From Bifidobacterium angulatum DSM 20098 = JCM 7096 (GTDB lineage Bacteria > Actinomycetota > Actinomycetes > Actinomycetales > Bifidobacteriaceae), in contig NZ_AP012322.1 of assembly GCF_001025155.1 (NCBI RefSeq), positions 1,798,001 through 1,862,000 of the forward strand: DNA of 64,000 nt, given 5' to 3'. Positions 11,552 to 20,014 of the stretch are shown here, one piece after another; position 1 is the first letter of the stretch, and the number at the start of each line of letters is the position of its first letter. The translations under genes were made by a program, and so were the position numbers. The notes below the pieces were generated by a model. It was not told where the DNA came from, did not search any database, and saw only the letters and a program-made list of their open reading frames with translations.

Positions 11552-12406
11552 TCAGATGAACGCTCTCTCGCCAAAAATACCGGTACCCACGCGCACAATG
11601 GTCGCACCTTCGGCGATGGCGAGTTCCATGTCGCCGGTCATGCCCATGGACAGTTCGGTGCAATGCTCGGTGCCGGGAGCGCCGGATGCAAGGATCTGAT
11701 CGCGGGTTTTGCGCAGATGCGCGAAACCGGCACGAATGGTGGTCTCGTCGCTCACATGCGCGCCGATGGTCATCAGGCCCTGCAACTGCAGACCGCCCAT
11801 GTTGCCGATGCGCTGCGCAAGATCGATGGCGTGGCTGGCCGGGCAGCCGGACTTCGACGCTTCGCCCGACTCGTTGACCTCCAGCAGCACGCCCACGGTA
11901 ATGCCGCGCATCACGGCCCGGCGGGCGATCTTCTCTGCCAGTTCGATGGAATCCACCGATTCGATGGTGTCTACAAACGGCAGAATCTTGCCGATTTTGT
12001 TGGATTGCAGCTGGCCGATCAGGTGGAACGGAATCATGCCGTTCGTGGCGGCCGCTGTGTTGGATGCGGCTGCGTTGGATGCATCAGCAGTGGCATCGCC
12101 GCCCACACCGAGTGCGAAACCACGTTCGGCGGCCAAGCGCAGCAAGCCGGGAGCCTTGACCTGCACTTCCTGCGGGCGGTTCTCGCCGATCATGCGAATA
12201 CCGGCATCGATCGCGGCCATGATCTCGCCCACATCGCGGGTTTTGGTCGCGGCCAGCAAACGCACCGAGCCTTCCTTGCGGCCCGCCGCCTGCTCCGCAG
12301 CCGCCACACGGTCGAGCACGGCATGCACATTGCCTGCGATCTCGCCGGCACGCGCCGCATCGATCGTCTCATTCGCCAGATTCTTGTGTTCCATGTACGC
12401 CGTCAT
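11552..12406 (-). CDS. YggS-family PLP homeostasis protein
   Basis: Pyridoxal-phosphate-binding protein of the alanine-racemase fold; the family keeps PLP and amino acid pools in balance. The PLP lysine is K55 in LLAATKTRD. GENRPQEVQVK, FHLIGQLQSNK, VLLEVNESGEASKSGC and the C-terminal LSMGMTGDMELAIAEGATIVRVGTGIFG follow. At 284 residues it is longer than the usual 230-250, owing to an Ala/Asn/Thr-rich insert near residues 108-125. The ATG at 12406 has AGGTGA upstream; the ATG two codons earlier has none at useful spacing. It is not followed by sepF or pyrroline carboxylate reductase genes as in many bacteria. Confidence 0.92.
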   Translation of the reverse strand: MTAYMEHKNLANETIDAARAGEIAGNVHAVLDRVAAAEQAAGRKEGSVRLLAATKTRDVGEIMAAIDAGIRMIGENRPQEVQVKAPGLLRLAAERGFALGVGGDATADASNAAASNTAAATNGMIPFHLIGQLQSNKIGKILPFVDTIESVDSIELAEKIARRAVMRGITVGVLLEVNESGEASKSGCPASHAIDLAQRIGNMGGLQLQGLMTIGAHVSDETTIRAGFAHLRKTRDQILASGAPGTEHCTELSMGMTGDMELAIAEGATIVRVGTGIFGERAFI

Positions 12407-12629
12407 TACCATTCACCTACCGTTCGTCCGTGTTCTTCTACGCTACGGTCTTACCCTTCTCGTGTTACCGGCATCGTATCGTCTGCCCGCATGCCGCCGG
12501 CTCCACGCTGCCCGGTTCTACCGTATTACGTGTCGCGTCTCCTGCCAAGTTTCGCTCACCGAACACCTTCACATGGCAGCACCTGTGCTTCAGCGCCAAT
12601 AGCTGCGGCCAAGTAGCAGCACAAGCAGC
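12407..12629. other. upstream region of yggS, no gene seen
   Basis: C/T-rich sequence without a supported reading frame, RNA gene or strong hairpin. Confidence 0.4.
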
Positions 12630-12758
12630 AACAACTGTGACCAGAAAAACAACAACACGAGGTAATCATGACAACAGCTGTGACTACGGTGACAGAATCC
12701 GTCACCCCAGTCACAGTTATCGTGATCCAGTCACAGTTGTTGTCATCCAGTCACAGTT
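12630..12758 (-). repeat. family I palindrome, copy C (inverted)
   Basis: The tail (ACAACAACACGAGGTAATCA) comes first, then the core with TGTGACTACGGTGACAGAAT and CCGTCACCCCAGTCACAG, followed by two extra CCAGTCACAGTT units at about 12727-12758. Confidence 0.8.
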
Positions 12759-12806
12759 ATCGCCATAATGCCGCTATTCCCGCCGCCCGGGCAACATGCG
12801 GGCAGC

Positions 12807-12842
12807 ACAAGGGGCCGAACATGATGATGTTCAGCCCCTTGT
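12807..12842 (-). terminator. hairpin downstream of clpC
   Basis: 16-bp arms ACAAGGGGCCGAACAT (12807-12822) and ATGTTCAGCCCCTTGT (12827-12842), one mismatch, 4-nt loop. There is no T run on either strand. It lies past the 122-bp repeats, about 300 nt from the clpC stop. Confidence 0.55.
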
Positions 12843-12878
12843 ATCAACAGCGGTCAGCCGCAGCCAGCAAATTGCGCG

Positions 12879-13122
12879 TCCGAAACATCCAGCCAGAACC
12901 AGTCTGGACCAGTCAGAACCGGTTTGGAACAGCTTACGTCCGTCCGAAACCTCCAGTCTGGAACAATCCGACTCAAACCGGTTCAGACCAATCCAGCTGA
13001 GTCCGAAACATCCAGCCAGAACCAGTTTGGACCAGTCAGGACCGGCTTGGAACAGCTTAAGCCGGTCCGAAACCTCCAGTCTGGAACAATCCGACTCAGA
13101 CCGGTTCAGAACGGCTGGCTTA
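12879..13122. repeat. two 122-bp tandem repeats after clpC
   Basis: Unit 1 (12879-13000) and unit 2 (13001-13122) are about 93% identical. Each carries GTCCGAAACATCCAGCC at its start and CCAGTCTGGAACAATCCGAC near its end. Within each unit, CCAGTCTGGA-type short palindromes recur. All of it lies between the clpC stop and the hairpin. Confidence 0.9.
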
Positions 13123-13137
13123 GGCTGCACAGTTCGG

Positions 13138-15783
13138 TCAGGCTTCCGACTGCCCCGCGTTCTCGCCTTCGGCGCCATCGGCGGTTTCGCCATGAGCGGA
13201 TTCGGCAGGCTCAGCCGGAGCAGTAGGCTCAGCCGGAACAACCGCAGCAGCACCATCAGCAGCGTCACCCGCAGCCGCACCGTCACCAGTCTCAGTACCG
13301 GTCTTCTCCGCATCCGTGAACGGCACGCCTTCGAACGTGAACTCGCCCAGCGGGCCTTCGCCCTCGGCATCCACCTTCACATGCTCGCCGTCAGTCAGCT
13401 CGCCCATCAGGATCTTCTCGGAGATCGCATCCTCGATGTCGCGCTGAATCACGCGGCGCAGCGGGCGAGCGCCCAGCAGCGGGTCGAAGCCCTTCTGTGC
13501 CAGCAGGTCCTTGGCCTCGTCGGTCAGGTCGAGCGACATGTGGCGGTCGAACAGGCGATCGTCCAGCTTCTTCACGTCAAGATCGACGATCTGGCGCACT
13601 TCCGGCTTGGTGAGCTGCTTGAACACGATGATGTCGTCCAAACGGTTCAGGAACTCCGGGCGGAACTGCTGCTTGAGTTCGGAGGAGACCTGCTCCTTCA
13701 TGCGCTGGTAGCTCGACTCGGTGTTCGTACCCAAGTTGAAGCCGGTGTTCGCGGCCTTGGCAATGTCGCGCGTACCCAGGTTGGTGGTCAGAATGATGAT
13801 GGTGTTCTTGAAGTCCACCTTGCGACCCTGACCGTCGGTCAGGTGGCCGTCGTCCAGCACCTGCAGCAGCGAGTTGAAGATGTCGGGGTGAGCCTTTTCG
13901 ATCTCGTCGAACAGCACCACGGAGAACGGCTTGCGGCGCACCTTTTCGGTAAGCTCGCCGCCCTCCTCGTAGCCGATGTACCCCGGGGGCGCACCGAACA
14001 GGCGGGATGCCGCGTACTTTTCGGAGAATTCGGACATGTCCACGCGGATCAGCGCGTCTTCATCGTCGAACAGGAATTCGGCGAGCGTCTTGGCAAGCTC
14101 GGTCTTACCCACACCGGTCGGGCCGGCGAAGATGAACGAACCAGCCGGGCGCTTCGGGTCTTTCAGGCCGACGCGCGTACGGCGGATCGAACGGGCCAGT
14201 GCGGACACCGCCTCGTCCTGGCCGATGATGCGCTTGTGCAGTTCGGCTTCCATGTTGAGCAGCTTCTTGGATTCCGCCTGCGTGAGCTTGACGACCGGAA
14301 TGCCCGTGGTGGAAGACACCACTTCGGCGATCACGTCTTCGTCCACAACCATCTTGGCGTCGGTTTCGCCCTCATGCCAAGCCTTCTGCCTGTCTTTAAG
14401 CTCAGTTTGCAGCTTTTCCAGGTCGTCGCGCATGTCGGCGGCCTTCTCGAAGTCCTGGTCCTTAACGGCCTGTTCCTTTTCGGCGCTCAGCTTGGCCACC
14501 TTGGCTTCAAGCTCCTTAAGCTCCGGCGGCATGGTCAGACGCTTGATACGCAGGCGTGCACCGGCCTCGTCGATCAGGTCGATGGCCTTATCGGGCAGGC
14601 GGCGATCCTGAATGTAGCGGGACGAAAGTTCCGCGGCAGCCTGGATGGCGCTATCAGTGATGGTCACGCGATGGTGGTTCTCGTAACGTTCGCGCAGGCC
14701 CTTCAGAATCTCAATAGTTTCGGCGATGGTCGGCTCGTGCACCTGGATCGGCTGGAAACGACGTTCCAGCGCGGCATCCTTTTCGATGTACTTGCGGTAT
14801 TCGTCGGTGGTGGTGGCGCCAATGGTCTGAAGTTCGCCACGAGCCAGCATCGGCTTAAGCATGTCGGACGCGCCCAGCGCGCCATCGGCGGAACCCGCGC
14901 CCACAATCGTGTGGATCTCGTCGATGAACAGCACGATGTCGCCGCGCGTCTTGATCTCCTTGAGCACCTTCTTCAGGCGTTCCTCAAAGTCGCCACGGTA
15001 ACGCGAACCAGCCACCATGGAACCCAGGTCAAGCGAATACACCTGCTTGCCTTTCAGGGTTTCCGGCACGTCGCCCGCGTTGATCTTCTCCGCCAGGCCT
15101 TCGACCACAGCGGTCTTGCCCACGCCCGGCTCGCCGATCAGCACCGGATTGTTCTTGGTGCGGCGGCTCAGCACGACCATCACACGCTCGATCTCCTGCG
15201 TGCGGCCGATCACCGGGTCCAGCTTGCCTGCGGCGGCTTCGGCGGTAAGGTTACGACCGAACTGGTCGAGAATGGCGGAACCGGACTTGTTGGTCTTGTC
15301 TGCCACGCCACCGGCGTTCGCCAGTTCGCCCTTTTCGTCGCCGCCCGCATTGCCACGAATCATGTCGATGGTGGCCGAACGCAGTTCGCCCAGATTCACT
15401 TCCATCTTGATGAGCACCTGCGTGCCGACGCCTTCACCTTCGCGAATCAGGCCGAGCAGAATATGCTCCGTGCCGATGTAGCTGTGGCCGAGCTGCAGGG
15501 CTTCACGCAGGCTGAGTTCCAACACTTGCTTGGCGTGCGAAGTGAACGGAATGTGGCCGTTGGACGAGGCGTTGCCCTTGCCGATCATTTCGATGACCTG
15601 CTTGCGGGTGGCCTCAAGCTCCACGCCCTTGGAAGCGAGCGCCTTGGCGGCCACGCCTTCACCTTCGCGAATCAGGCCGAGCAACAGGTGTTCGGTGCCG
15701 ATGTAGTTGTGCTGAAGGGACCGTGCCTCTTCCTGCGCCAACACAATCACGCGCCGTGCACGGTCTGTAAACCGTTCGAACAT
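13138..15783 (-). CDS. clpC: ClpC AAA+ unfoldase
   Basis: Regulatory ATPase that unfolds substrates for the ClpP protease. The 881 residues show two Clp_N repeats (1-145; [20 protein letters not shown]), AAA-1 with [13 protein letters not shown], a UVR-type middle segment (about 425-455; [21 protein letters not shown]), AAA-2 with [17 protein letters not shown], and the clamp domain ending [13 protein letters not shown] tail of about 60 Ala/Glu/Gly-rich residues is specific to this protein. A GAGGAAGGAC ribosome site precedes the ATG. ClgR control is known in related genera but no clear ClgR box was found. Confidence 0.97.
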   Translation of the reverse strand: MFERFTDRARRVIVLAQEEARSLQHNYIGTEHLLLGLIREGEGVAAKALASKGVELEATRKQVIEMIGKGNASSNGHIPFTSHAKQVLELSLREALQLGHSYIGTEHILLGLIREGEGVGTQVLIKMEVNLGELRSATIDMIRGNAGGDEKGELANAGGVADKTNKSGSAILDQFGRNLTAEAAAGKLDPVIGRTQEIERVMVVLSRRTKNNPVLIGEPGVGKTAVVEGLAEKINAGDVPETLKGKQVYSLDLGSMVAGSRYRGDFEERLKKVLKEIKTRGDIVLFIDEIHTIVGAGSADGALGASDMLKPMLARGELQTIGATTTDEYRKYIEKDAALERRFQPIQVHEPTIAETIEILKGLRERYENHHRVTITDSAIQAAAELSSRYIQDRRLPDKAIDLIDEAGARLRIKRLTMPPELKELEAKVAKLSAEKEQAVKDQDFEKAADMRDDLEKLQTELKDRQKAWHEGETDAKMVVDEDVIAEVVSSTTGIPVVKLTQAESKKLLNMEAELHKRIIGQDEAVSALARSIRRTRVGLKDPKRPAGSFIFAGPTGVGKTELAKTLAEFLFDDEDALIRVDMSEFSEKYAASRLFGAPPGYIGYEEGGELTEKVRRKPFSVVLFDEIEKAHPDIFNSLLQVLDDGHLTDGQGRKVDFKNTIIILTTNLGTRDIAKAANTGFNLGTNTESSYQRMKEQVSSELKQQFRPEFLNRLDDIIVFKQLTKPEVRQIVDLDVKKLDDRLFDRHMSLDLTDEAKDLLAQKGFDPLLGARPLRRVIQRDIEDAISEKILMGELTDGEHVKVDAEGEGPLGEFTFEGVPFTDAEKTGTETGDGAAAGDAADGAAAVVPAEPTAPAEPAESAHGETADGAEGENAGQSEA

Positions 15784-16101
15784 GCTTGTCCTTCCTCAAG
15801 TTACACTGCGCCCCACTTTACCGATTCACAGTGACGTTTACGGTGATATTCCTCACTTTCCGCTCAGAACGTAGGCGAAATTCGATGAAATTCAGTGAAA
15901 TCGTGCGATTGGGGGTTCAAGGGCGGTTTTGCGGGCGTATGATGCCGCCAACTATCGCATTCCCGTCGCATTCCTGCCGTGTTCCCGTCGCAAACTGCCA
16001 CAAACCTGTTGCGCTCAACACCATACGCGGTTTACACAGTATGCTTGAAGCAGGTGCGCCGGTGATGGCGCTGAGAACCATGCCGCTGAAGGAGGCAACC
16101 C
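15784..16101. promoter_or_regulatory. divergent clpC / usp intergenic region
   Basis: 318 bp without a gene. A candidate promoter for the usp gene is TTGCGC (16009-16014), a 17-bp spacer, then TTACAC (16032-16037). Near clpC there is an AT-richer patch with GAAATTC-type direct repeats at about 15878-15902. Confidence 0.45.
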
Positions 16102-17097
16102 ATGGTGGACGAAACTACTGCAACTGCAACCAATGCAACCACTCCCCTGGCCGACATTGTGGTCGGCGTGGATGGTTCCGATGAATCGTTCGCCGCATTG
16201 AAGTGGGCCATGCGCGAGGCTTCGCTTACCGGGCAGAGCATCAATGCCGTGTTCGGCTGGACGCACTCGTGGGACACGAATTCCGACGAGCCGGATAGCG
16301 ACGAATCCTGGGCGCACGTACGCCATGAGATCGCGGACGAACTGCGCTCCTGGGTCGAGCAGGCCAGCGACGGCATCGATTTTGATCCGGAACGCTTGAA
16401 GATGACTTCCGTGCGCGCTTCGGGCACGTCCGCACTGTTGCAGATCGGCAAGGACGCGCAGCAGATTGTGGTGGGCAGGCGTTCGTTGGGGCGTGTGGCC
16501 CGCTGGTTCATGGGTTCGCTGTCCGCATCGCTGGCGGAAACGGCGCAAGTACCGGTTACGGTGGTGCGTATTGCGGGCAGTGAGGATGAGACCGTTGCCG
16601 ACGAGATTGCGAATTCGCTTACCCCGTCGAATGTGACGGTGCATTACACGCAGGGTGCTTCGCCCGCCAAGCCCGCGCAACGCCCGGTGGTGGTTGGCGT
16701 GGATGGGTCGTCTACGTCGCTGCGGGCGCTGGATTTCGCGGTGCGGCATGCGCGTGTTCATGAGCTGCCGTTGCATGTGATGTTCTGCTGGCAGCTGCGT
16801 GACCTGGGTGCGGTTCCGGGCCATGAGACCACGGTGCCGAGCACTGAGGAAGGCCAGGCGTTCGCGGAGCAGGTGTTGAACGAGCTGATCGCGAAGGCTG
16901 ATATTCCGGACGATGTGGATGTGGTGACGAATGCGTTCCACATTCCGGCGTCGAAGGGTTTGATCGCGGCGTCGCGTTATGCGAGCCATGTGGTGGTTGG
17001 GTCGCGTGGCCTGACCGGTATGGACGCGCATTTCCTGGGGTCGGTGAGCCGTCAGATCATCAATTTCGCCGAGTGCCCGATCACCGTGGTGCACTGA
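16102..17097 (+). CDS. tandem universal stress protein
   Basis: 331 residues with two Usp domains. Each starts with a nucleotide-binding strand (DIVVGVDGSDESFAALKWA near 17; PVVVGVDGSSTSLRALDFA near 197). Each ends with a G-x2-G-x9-GS type ATP motif, GRRSLGRVARWFMGS and GSRGLTGMDAHFLGS. An ATP-binding stress protein is therefore expected, though its physiological output is unknown. AAGGAGG lies 6-7 nt before the ATG. It is divergent from clpC. Confidence 0.93.
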   Translation: MVDETTATATNATTPLADIVVGVDGSDESFAALKWAMREASLTGQSINAVFGWTHSWDTNSDEPDSDESWAHVRHEIADELRSWVEQASDGIDFDPERLKMTSVRASGTSALLQIGKDAQQIVVGRRSLGRVARWFMGSLSASLAETAQVPVTVVRIAGSEDETVADEIANSLTPSNVTVHYTQGASPAKPAQRPVVVGVDGSSTSLRALDFAVRHARVHELPLHVMFCWQLRDLGAVPGHETTVPSTEEGQAFAEQVLNELIAKADIPDDVDVVTNAFHIPASKGLIAASRYASHVVVGSRGLTGMDAHFLGSVSRQIINFAECPITVVH

Positions 17098-17106
17098 GCG
17101 CCGGCT

Positions 17107-17300
17107 GCCGGCAGCAACTGTGACGGGATTACAGCAACCGTGACAGGATTACGGAAACTGCGGCTCAGCGGCGACAACTGTGACAGAATTACGGAAACTG
17201 CGACCAGATGACAATGACTGTGACTGGAGTGACGGAATCCGTCACCGCAGTCACAGTTGTTGTCACGATCACCTCGCGTTGTTGCAACACCAGTCACAGT
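17107..17300 (+). repeat. 20-bp-period array plus family I palindrome, copy D
   Basis: CTGTGAC-like units begin at 17118, 17138, 17158, 17178, 17198 and 17218, an exact 20-bp period. The last unit forms the left arm of the palindrome core (17209-17265; TGTGACTGGAGTGACGGAAT and CCGTCACCGCAGTCACAG), followed by the CACCTCGCGTTGTTGCAAC tail to about 17300. Confidence 0.85.
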
Positions 17301-17324
17301 GTTGCCCCCAGCCGCGCACCACGG

Positions 17325-17447
17325 CACAACCGTCACGGTAAACCAGGTCACAACCGTCACGGTAAACCAGGTCACAACCGTCACGGTAAACCAGGTCACA
17401 ACCGTCACACCACAAACCGTCACACCACAAACCGTCACACCACAAAC
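17325..17447 (+). repeat. 24-bp x3 and 15-bp x3 tandem repeats
   Basis: The 24-bp unit starting CACAACCGTCACGGTAAACC occurs exactly three times (17325-17396) with a half copy after it. Then CGTCACACCACAAAC occurs three times (17403-17447). All units contain CGTCAC. Confidence 0.9.
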
Positions 17448-17459
17448 CATGACGGGATC

Positions 17460-17588
17460 ACGGAAACTGCGGCTAAACGGCGACAACTGTGACTAGATGA
17501 CAATGACTGTGACTGGAGTGACGGGATCCGTCACCTCGGTCACAGTTGCTGTCACGATCACCTCGCGTTGTCGCAACACCAGTCACAG
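17460..17588 (+). repeat. family I palindrome, copy E
   Basis: CTG units at 17467, 17487 and 17507 keep the 20-bp period. The palindrome core is at 17498-17554 (TGTGACTGGAGTGACGGGAT / CCGTCACCTCGGTCACAG) and the CACCTCGCGTTGTCGCAAC tail runs to 17588. It closely resembles copy D. Confidence 0.85.
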
Positions 17589-17858
17589 TCGTTGCCGCAA
17601 CCACCACATCGCTTATTCGCCACGTATTCGCCACGTATTCGCCGGGTTGCCGTATAGCACCCATAGCTGGATTCACCGCGTCGGATTACTGAATCGGCGC
17701 GAACAAAACGCGAATTGACGGCACGATGCGGTACGGCGAGTCCAGGTGCATTTCCGTCGGTGCTCATACGCACCTGTTCGCCCCGCCTGCATCCGCCCCC
17801 CCACACATCATCTGCCCACTTGCCCCGCCTGCCCCACATGCCACCTGCCACCTTGTTG
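17589..17858. other. non-coding stretch before the DUF559-like gene's stop
   Basis: No supported gene. A short direct repeat of TATTCGCCACG occurs three times at about 17612-17645; the rest is C-rich sequence. Confidence 0.4.
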
Positions 17859-18875
17859 TCATCGGCGTCCATGTGGCTGCGGCAATACAGGCGGCGCACC
17901 GCAGGGAACCCCGGCCTCGCGTAGCTTCCGTTCCAACGGCGCGCGCCGTACCACGTCATCGAAAGCAAAACGAACAACGGCGCTGACACCGCATCGATAC
18001 AACATCTGCGATCGCTCACGTTCGTCCTCAACAATCGCGGCAATCGAACGCCCGCCCGTCATGCTGGGATCCACGTACTTTTGCTGACCGTCCAGTTCAC
18101 CGACCACAATCCGCCCGTCCGGCAAATACCACGCAAAATCCACGCGTCTCACCTTCCGTGCGCCATCCGGCCCTATGCACGTGAATTCCACTTGCTGCTC
18201 CGGCCAAGGGAAACCAAGCTCAAAGATGACGGCCAGCGCAAACGACTCGCCACCGTTTTCGCTCAATCCTCGCGCCTTGCTCATGACGAATGCCGGCAAA
18301 TGCCGGTTGCGCCCAACGTAGGCTTGACTGCAATACTCCAGAAACGCAGTACTGTCAACAGAATTTTGCCGAATCGCCGATTCGAATACGGGGAATGCGT
18401 CATGGAACGCTTCCGTTCGCCCGCAGTCGAAAAGCGTGCGCGTGGGATCGGTGACCTGCGTGTTGTTGTGCATGGTGACGTGGTTCATGTGCCGTGCCGG
18501 AAGGTAGATACGGTGCAGCTGCGAATGCGTGGCTCGATTGGGATTGCCGTATGGCTTTGCGATGGTGATGACGCCGCTCTTATGAAGATACGCGGAATGG
18601 TCGAGTCCCCAGACCGCGGCTGCCGATATGCCAGCGATGATAGTTCCAGGCTTTTCGCGGCATAGCGTGCTACCGATGTGTTGCACTTTGCTGATGTGGT
18701 TGAGCATGCTCCAATATTCGGGTTCCGCATACATGCCGCGATGAGGGGTAACAAGTTCGCAGCTCTCTGCCATTCGGCGTACGGTGACGCGTTCGGTATT
18801 TGAGCGAGGTGTGTAGCACTGGCGCGCTTGGTGGGCTTGGCGTACTTGTTGCTTGATGTGCAGGCGCATGGTCAT
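17859..18875 (-). CDS. AbiEi-like / DUF559-type protein
   Basis: 338 residues with two parts. Residues about 1-190 resemble AbiEi-type regulators (an N-terminal helical region, then GTIIAGISAAAVWGLD and VTDPTRTLFDCGR, both typical of that group). Residues about 200-330 match the DUF559/Vsr-like nuclease fold: GGESFALAVIFELGFPWPEQQVE, VRRVDFAW (D246), VVGELDGQQKY (E260, D262, K266) and EDERERSQMLYRCG. Catalytic activity is not proven, but the acidic and lysine residues of the fold are kept. The start is M at 18875 or 18869; no strong ribosome site is seen. The gene stands alone, with 20-bp-period arrays on both sides. It could be a regulator, an orphan antitoxin-like protein or a nuclease. Confidence 0.7.
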   Translation of the reverse strand: MTMRLHIKQQVRQAHQARQCYTPRSNTERVTVRRMAESCELVTPHRGMYAEPEYWSMLNHISKVQHIGSTLCREKPGTIIAGISAAAVWGLDHSAYLHKSGVITIAKPYGNPNRATHSQLHRIYLPARHMNHVTMHNNTQVTDPTRTLFDCGRTEAFHDAFPVFESAIRQNSVDSTAFLEYCSQAYVGRNRHLPAFVMSKARGLSENGGESFALAVIFELGFPWPEQQVEFTCIGPDGARKVRRVDFAWYLPDGRIVVGELDGQQKYVDPSMTGGRSIAAIVEDERERSQMLYRCGVSAVVRFAFDDVVRRAPLERKLREAGVPCGAPPVLPQPHGRR

Positions 18876-18959
18876 GGATTTACCGTAGAGGGATTGGGCT
18901 GCGATTATCCACTCGAATCGGGGGTTGTGGTCGACACGCGGTGAGGGTACGGAATAGGG

Positions 18960-18992
18960 GGACGGAATAAGCGGAATAAGCGGAATAAGCGG
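18960..18992. repeat. 9-bp tandem repeat GGAATAAGC
   Basis: About three and a half head-to-tail copies of GGAATAAGC upstream of the DUF559-like gene, within 120 nt of its start. Confidence 0.85.
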
Positions 18993-19024
18993 AAACGAAC
19001 GGCTGTGATGCTTGGAGCTGCGGG

Positions 19025-19274
19025 CGATAACTGTGACCAAGTGACAGCAACTGTGACTGGAATGACAATGACTGCGGCCAAGCGGCGACAACTGTGACGG
19101 AATTACAAACACTGTGACGGGATCACAAACACCGTGACGGAATCACAACAACCGTGACGAGATTACGGAAACTGTGACTAGATGACAATGACTGTGACGG
19201 GAGTGACGGAATCCGTCACCCCGATCACAGTTGCTATCACGATCACCTCGCGTTGTTGCAACACTAGTCACAGT
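19025..19274 (+). repeat. nine-unit 20-bp-period array plus family I palindrome, copy F
   Basis: CTGTGAC-like units start at 19031, 19051, 19072, 19092, 19112, 19132, 19152, 19172 and 19192, so eight steps of 20 or 21 bp. The palindrome core begins at about 19183 and the CACCTCGCGTTGTTGCAAC tail ends near 19274. Downstream sequence to about 19316 also matches the copy D flank (CCGCGCACCACGGCACAACC). Confidence 0.85.
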
Positions 19275-19316
19275 GCTGCCCCAGCCGCGCACCACGGCAC
19301 AACCGTCACGGCAAAC

Positions 19317-19515
19317 CCCGGAAAACCGCCATTCCCGGCACCTCCGAATGGGGGCTCTCACAGCCAAACCACCTACGGAAGCGGCCAACCACCTACGGAA
19401 GCTGCCAACCCCAAATGGGGACTTTCACAGCCAGCCATCACAGAACAGCAAACCAGTCAACCACGAATGTGGACTTTCACAGCCGATTGGGGTGGTTAGC
19501 GGCGGACGGATTGAA
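19317..19515. other. non-coding stretch with short direct repeats
   Basis: CCACCTACGGAAGC occurs twice (about 19368-19400), and GGGGACTTTCACAGCC-like and GTGGACTTTCACAGCC blocks recur at about 19417-19481. No gene is supported. Confidence 0.5.
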
Positions 19516-19518
19516 TTA

Positions 19519-19619
19519 CTGCAGGGTTAGTGACAACTTCCGTGATAAAAATGACAATTTCCGTCACATTCGTCACGGAAGTTGGCATCAACCCGCAGTA
19601 GTTGTCACTAACCCCGCAG
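19519..19619. repeat. family II nested inverted repeat
   Basis: Outer 20-bp arms CTGCAGGGTTAGTGACAACT (19519-19538) and AGTTGTCACTAACCCCGCAG (19600-19619), 19 of 20 paired. Inside them, AACTTCCGTGA pairs with TCACGGAAGTT (19573-19583). Confidence 0.9.
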
Positions 19620-19720
19620 AAAACTAAGCAAGGGGCCAAAGCGAGACCGAATAATCCGATGATCAGGCAGGATCAACCGGTTCCAAGCCGCCTAAACCAT
19701 CTAAACCGCCTAAGCCACCA

Positions 19721-19983
19721 GTCCAAACAGTCCAAACAGTCCAGACAATCCACCCAGTCCAAACAGTCCAGACAATCCAGACAATCCAAACAGTCCAAAC
19801 AATCCAAACAGTCCAAACAATCCAAACAGTCCAAACAATCCAAACAGTCCAAACAATCCAAACAGTTCAGACAATCCAAACAGTTCAGACAATCCAGACA
19901 GTTCAGACAATCCAGACAGTTCAAAACAATCCAAACAGTTCAGACAATCCAGACAGTCCAAACAATCCAAACAGTTCAGACAG
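19721..19983. repeat. 9-bp minisatellite beyond the sortase gene
   Basis: About 29 units of a 9-bp motif, TCCAAACAG with TCCAAACAA, TCCAGACAA and TTCAGACAG variants. Because 9 is a multiple of three and the unit lacks stop codons, several frames stay open, but the peptides (Ser-Lys-Gln or Leu-Asp-Cys repeats) show no start signal or domain. Confidence 0.92.
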
Positions 19984-20014
19984 GCCACCTCGACCCCTTG
20001 GACGCTCCACTCAC

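Noticed and set aside
12879..13122. Possible CRISPR or coding repeats
   Set aside because: Only two long contiguous units without spacers; no gene covers them.
12796..15834. 1012-codon open frame opposite clpC
   Set aside because: It is antisense to clpC, whose protein has every expected domain. The frame has no ribosome site or recognised family and results from GC-rich codon use.
15784..15910. ClgR box upstream of clpC
   Set aside because: A CGC...GCG pair is present but its spacing does not fit the known motif.
17325..17447. Possible CRISPR array
   Set aside because: Units are contiguous without unique spacers and no cas gene is present; simple tandem repeats.
19673..19988. Leu-Asp-Cys, Phe-Gly-Leu or Ser-Lys-Gln repeat peptides
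   Set aside because: The 9-bp repeat keeps three frames open on each strand by chance; no ribosome site, signal peptide or conserved edge.
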